A program made the translations under genes and the position numbers. A stretch of DNA of 32,502 nt from an uncultured Lachnospiraceae bacterium (GTDB lineage: Bacteria; Bacillota; Clostridia; Lachnospirales; Lachnospiraceae). The stretch covers positions 1-32,502 of the forward strand of contig CATOJY010000042.1 in assembly GCA_951800685.1 (NCBI GenBank), in the 5' to 3' direction. Below the pieces are notes generated by a model. The model was not told the origin of the DNA, ran no database searches, and worked only from the letters and a program-made list of their open reading frames with translations. How positions within the stretch are numbered: position 1 is the stretch's first letter; each line of letters starts with the position of its first letter. Shown here one piece after another: positions 32,460 to 32,502 of the stretch.

Positions 32460-32502
32460 TTACTGAAAGAGGTCTATATAAAAGCCATCCTCTGGTTCGT
32501 CG
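32460..32502 (-). CDS. C-terminal tail of a minus-strand gene (partial)
   Basis: On the minus strand a frame from the right edge reads DEPEDGFYIDLFQ and stops with TAA (32462-32460). Hairpins lie just downstream on that strand. Thirteen acidic residues are too few to name a family. The terminator context is the main reason to call it a gene end. Confidence 0.35.
   Translation of the reverse strand, partial: DEPEDGFYIDLFQ

Noticed and set aside
1..32502. CRISPR arrays, insertion sequences, prophage or integrative element
   Set aside because: No regularly spaced repeats, transposase, integrase or phage structural genes were seen on either strand.

Overview
The window reads as a contiguous chromosomal segment of an anaerobic, motile, spore-forming Clostridia, most likely a Lachnospiraceae (Clostridium cluster XIVa) member. 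The grounds are the protein families: an acidic TPR-like/degenerate AAA protein, a DUF6240-like protein, DUF5702, DUF6382-FHA, BofA, a split class I fumarase, and strong AGGAGG-type ribosome binding sites. Almost all genes are on the plus strand. Exceptions are tRNA-Lys, a DUF2508 gene and the tail of a gene entering from the right edge.

Layout. 1-1456: the C-terminus of a membrane transporter (probably the putative manganese/arsenic efflux family) with a GC-rich composition, then an MFS transporter. 1537-1609: tRNA-Lys(CTT) on the minus strand with its own promoter. 1890-3642: tatD and rsmA. 3925-8782: a large acidic protein with a TPR-like N-terminus and an apparently inactive AAA+ C-terminus, then the glycogen branching enzyme gene glgB. 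8962-16715: a flagellar filament module with a 680-residue cysteine-containing flagellin, a zinc-ribbon protein, a 1043-residue repeat protein whose C-terminus looks like FliK, a second flagellin and FliS. 16814-17557: divergent DUF2508 (YaaL-like) and bofA genes.

17561-27993 is a Gram-positive Tad (tight adherence) pilus operon. It has a good sigma-A-type promoter and a structured leader. The order is prepilin peptidase, TadZ-like protein, TadA ATPase, TadB, TadC fused to an external Ig-like domain, Flp pilin, DUF5702 protein, a TadE-like pseudopilin with a duplicated Cys/His module, a second prepilin peptidase, a second TadE-like pseudopilin, and a membrane DUF6382-FHA protein. Many genes overlap by 4-35 bases, so translation is probably coupled. 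Several starts are non-ATG.

28093-32202: a rhomboid protease, a flavodoxin-SCP2 fusion, a HIT-family hydrolase, and the alpha and beta subunits of class I fumarate hydratase, closed by a strong terminator. A few codons of a minus-strand gene remain at the right edge.

The most interesting points are the repeat-built FliK-like protein inside the flagellin cluster, the Tad operon's modified TadC and TadE proteins and its paired prepilin peptidases, and the degenerate AAA+ protein. No CRISPR array, insertion sequence, integrase or phage gene was seen. No gene-free stretch exceeds 300 bases.
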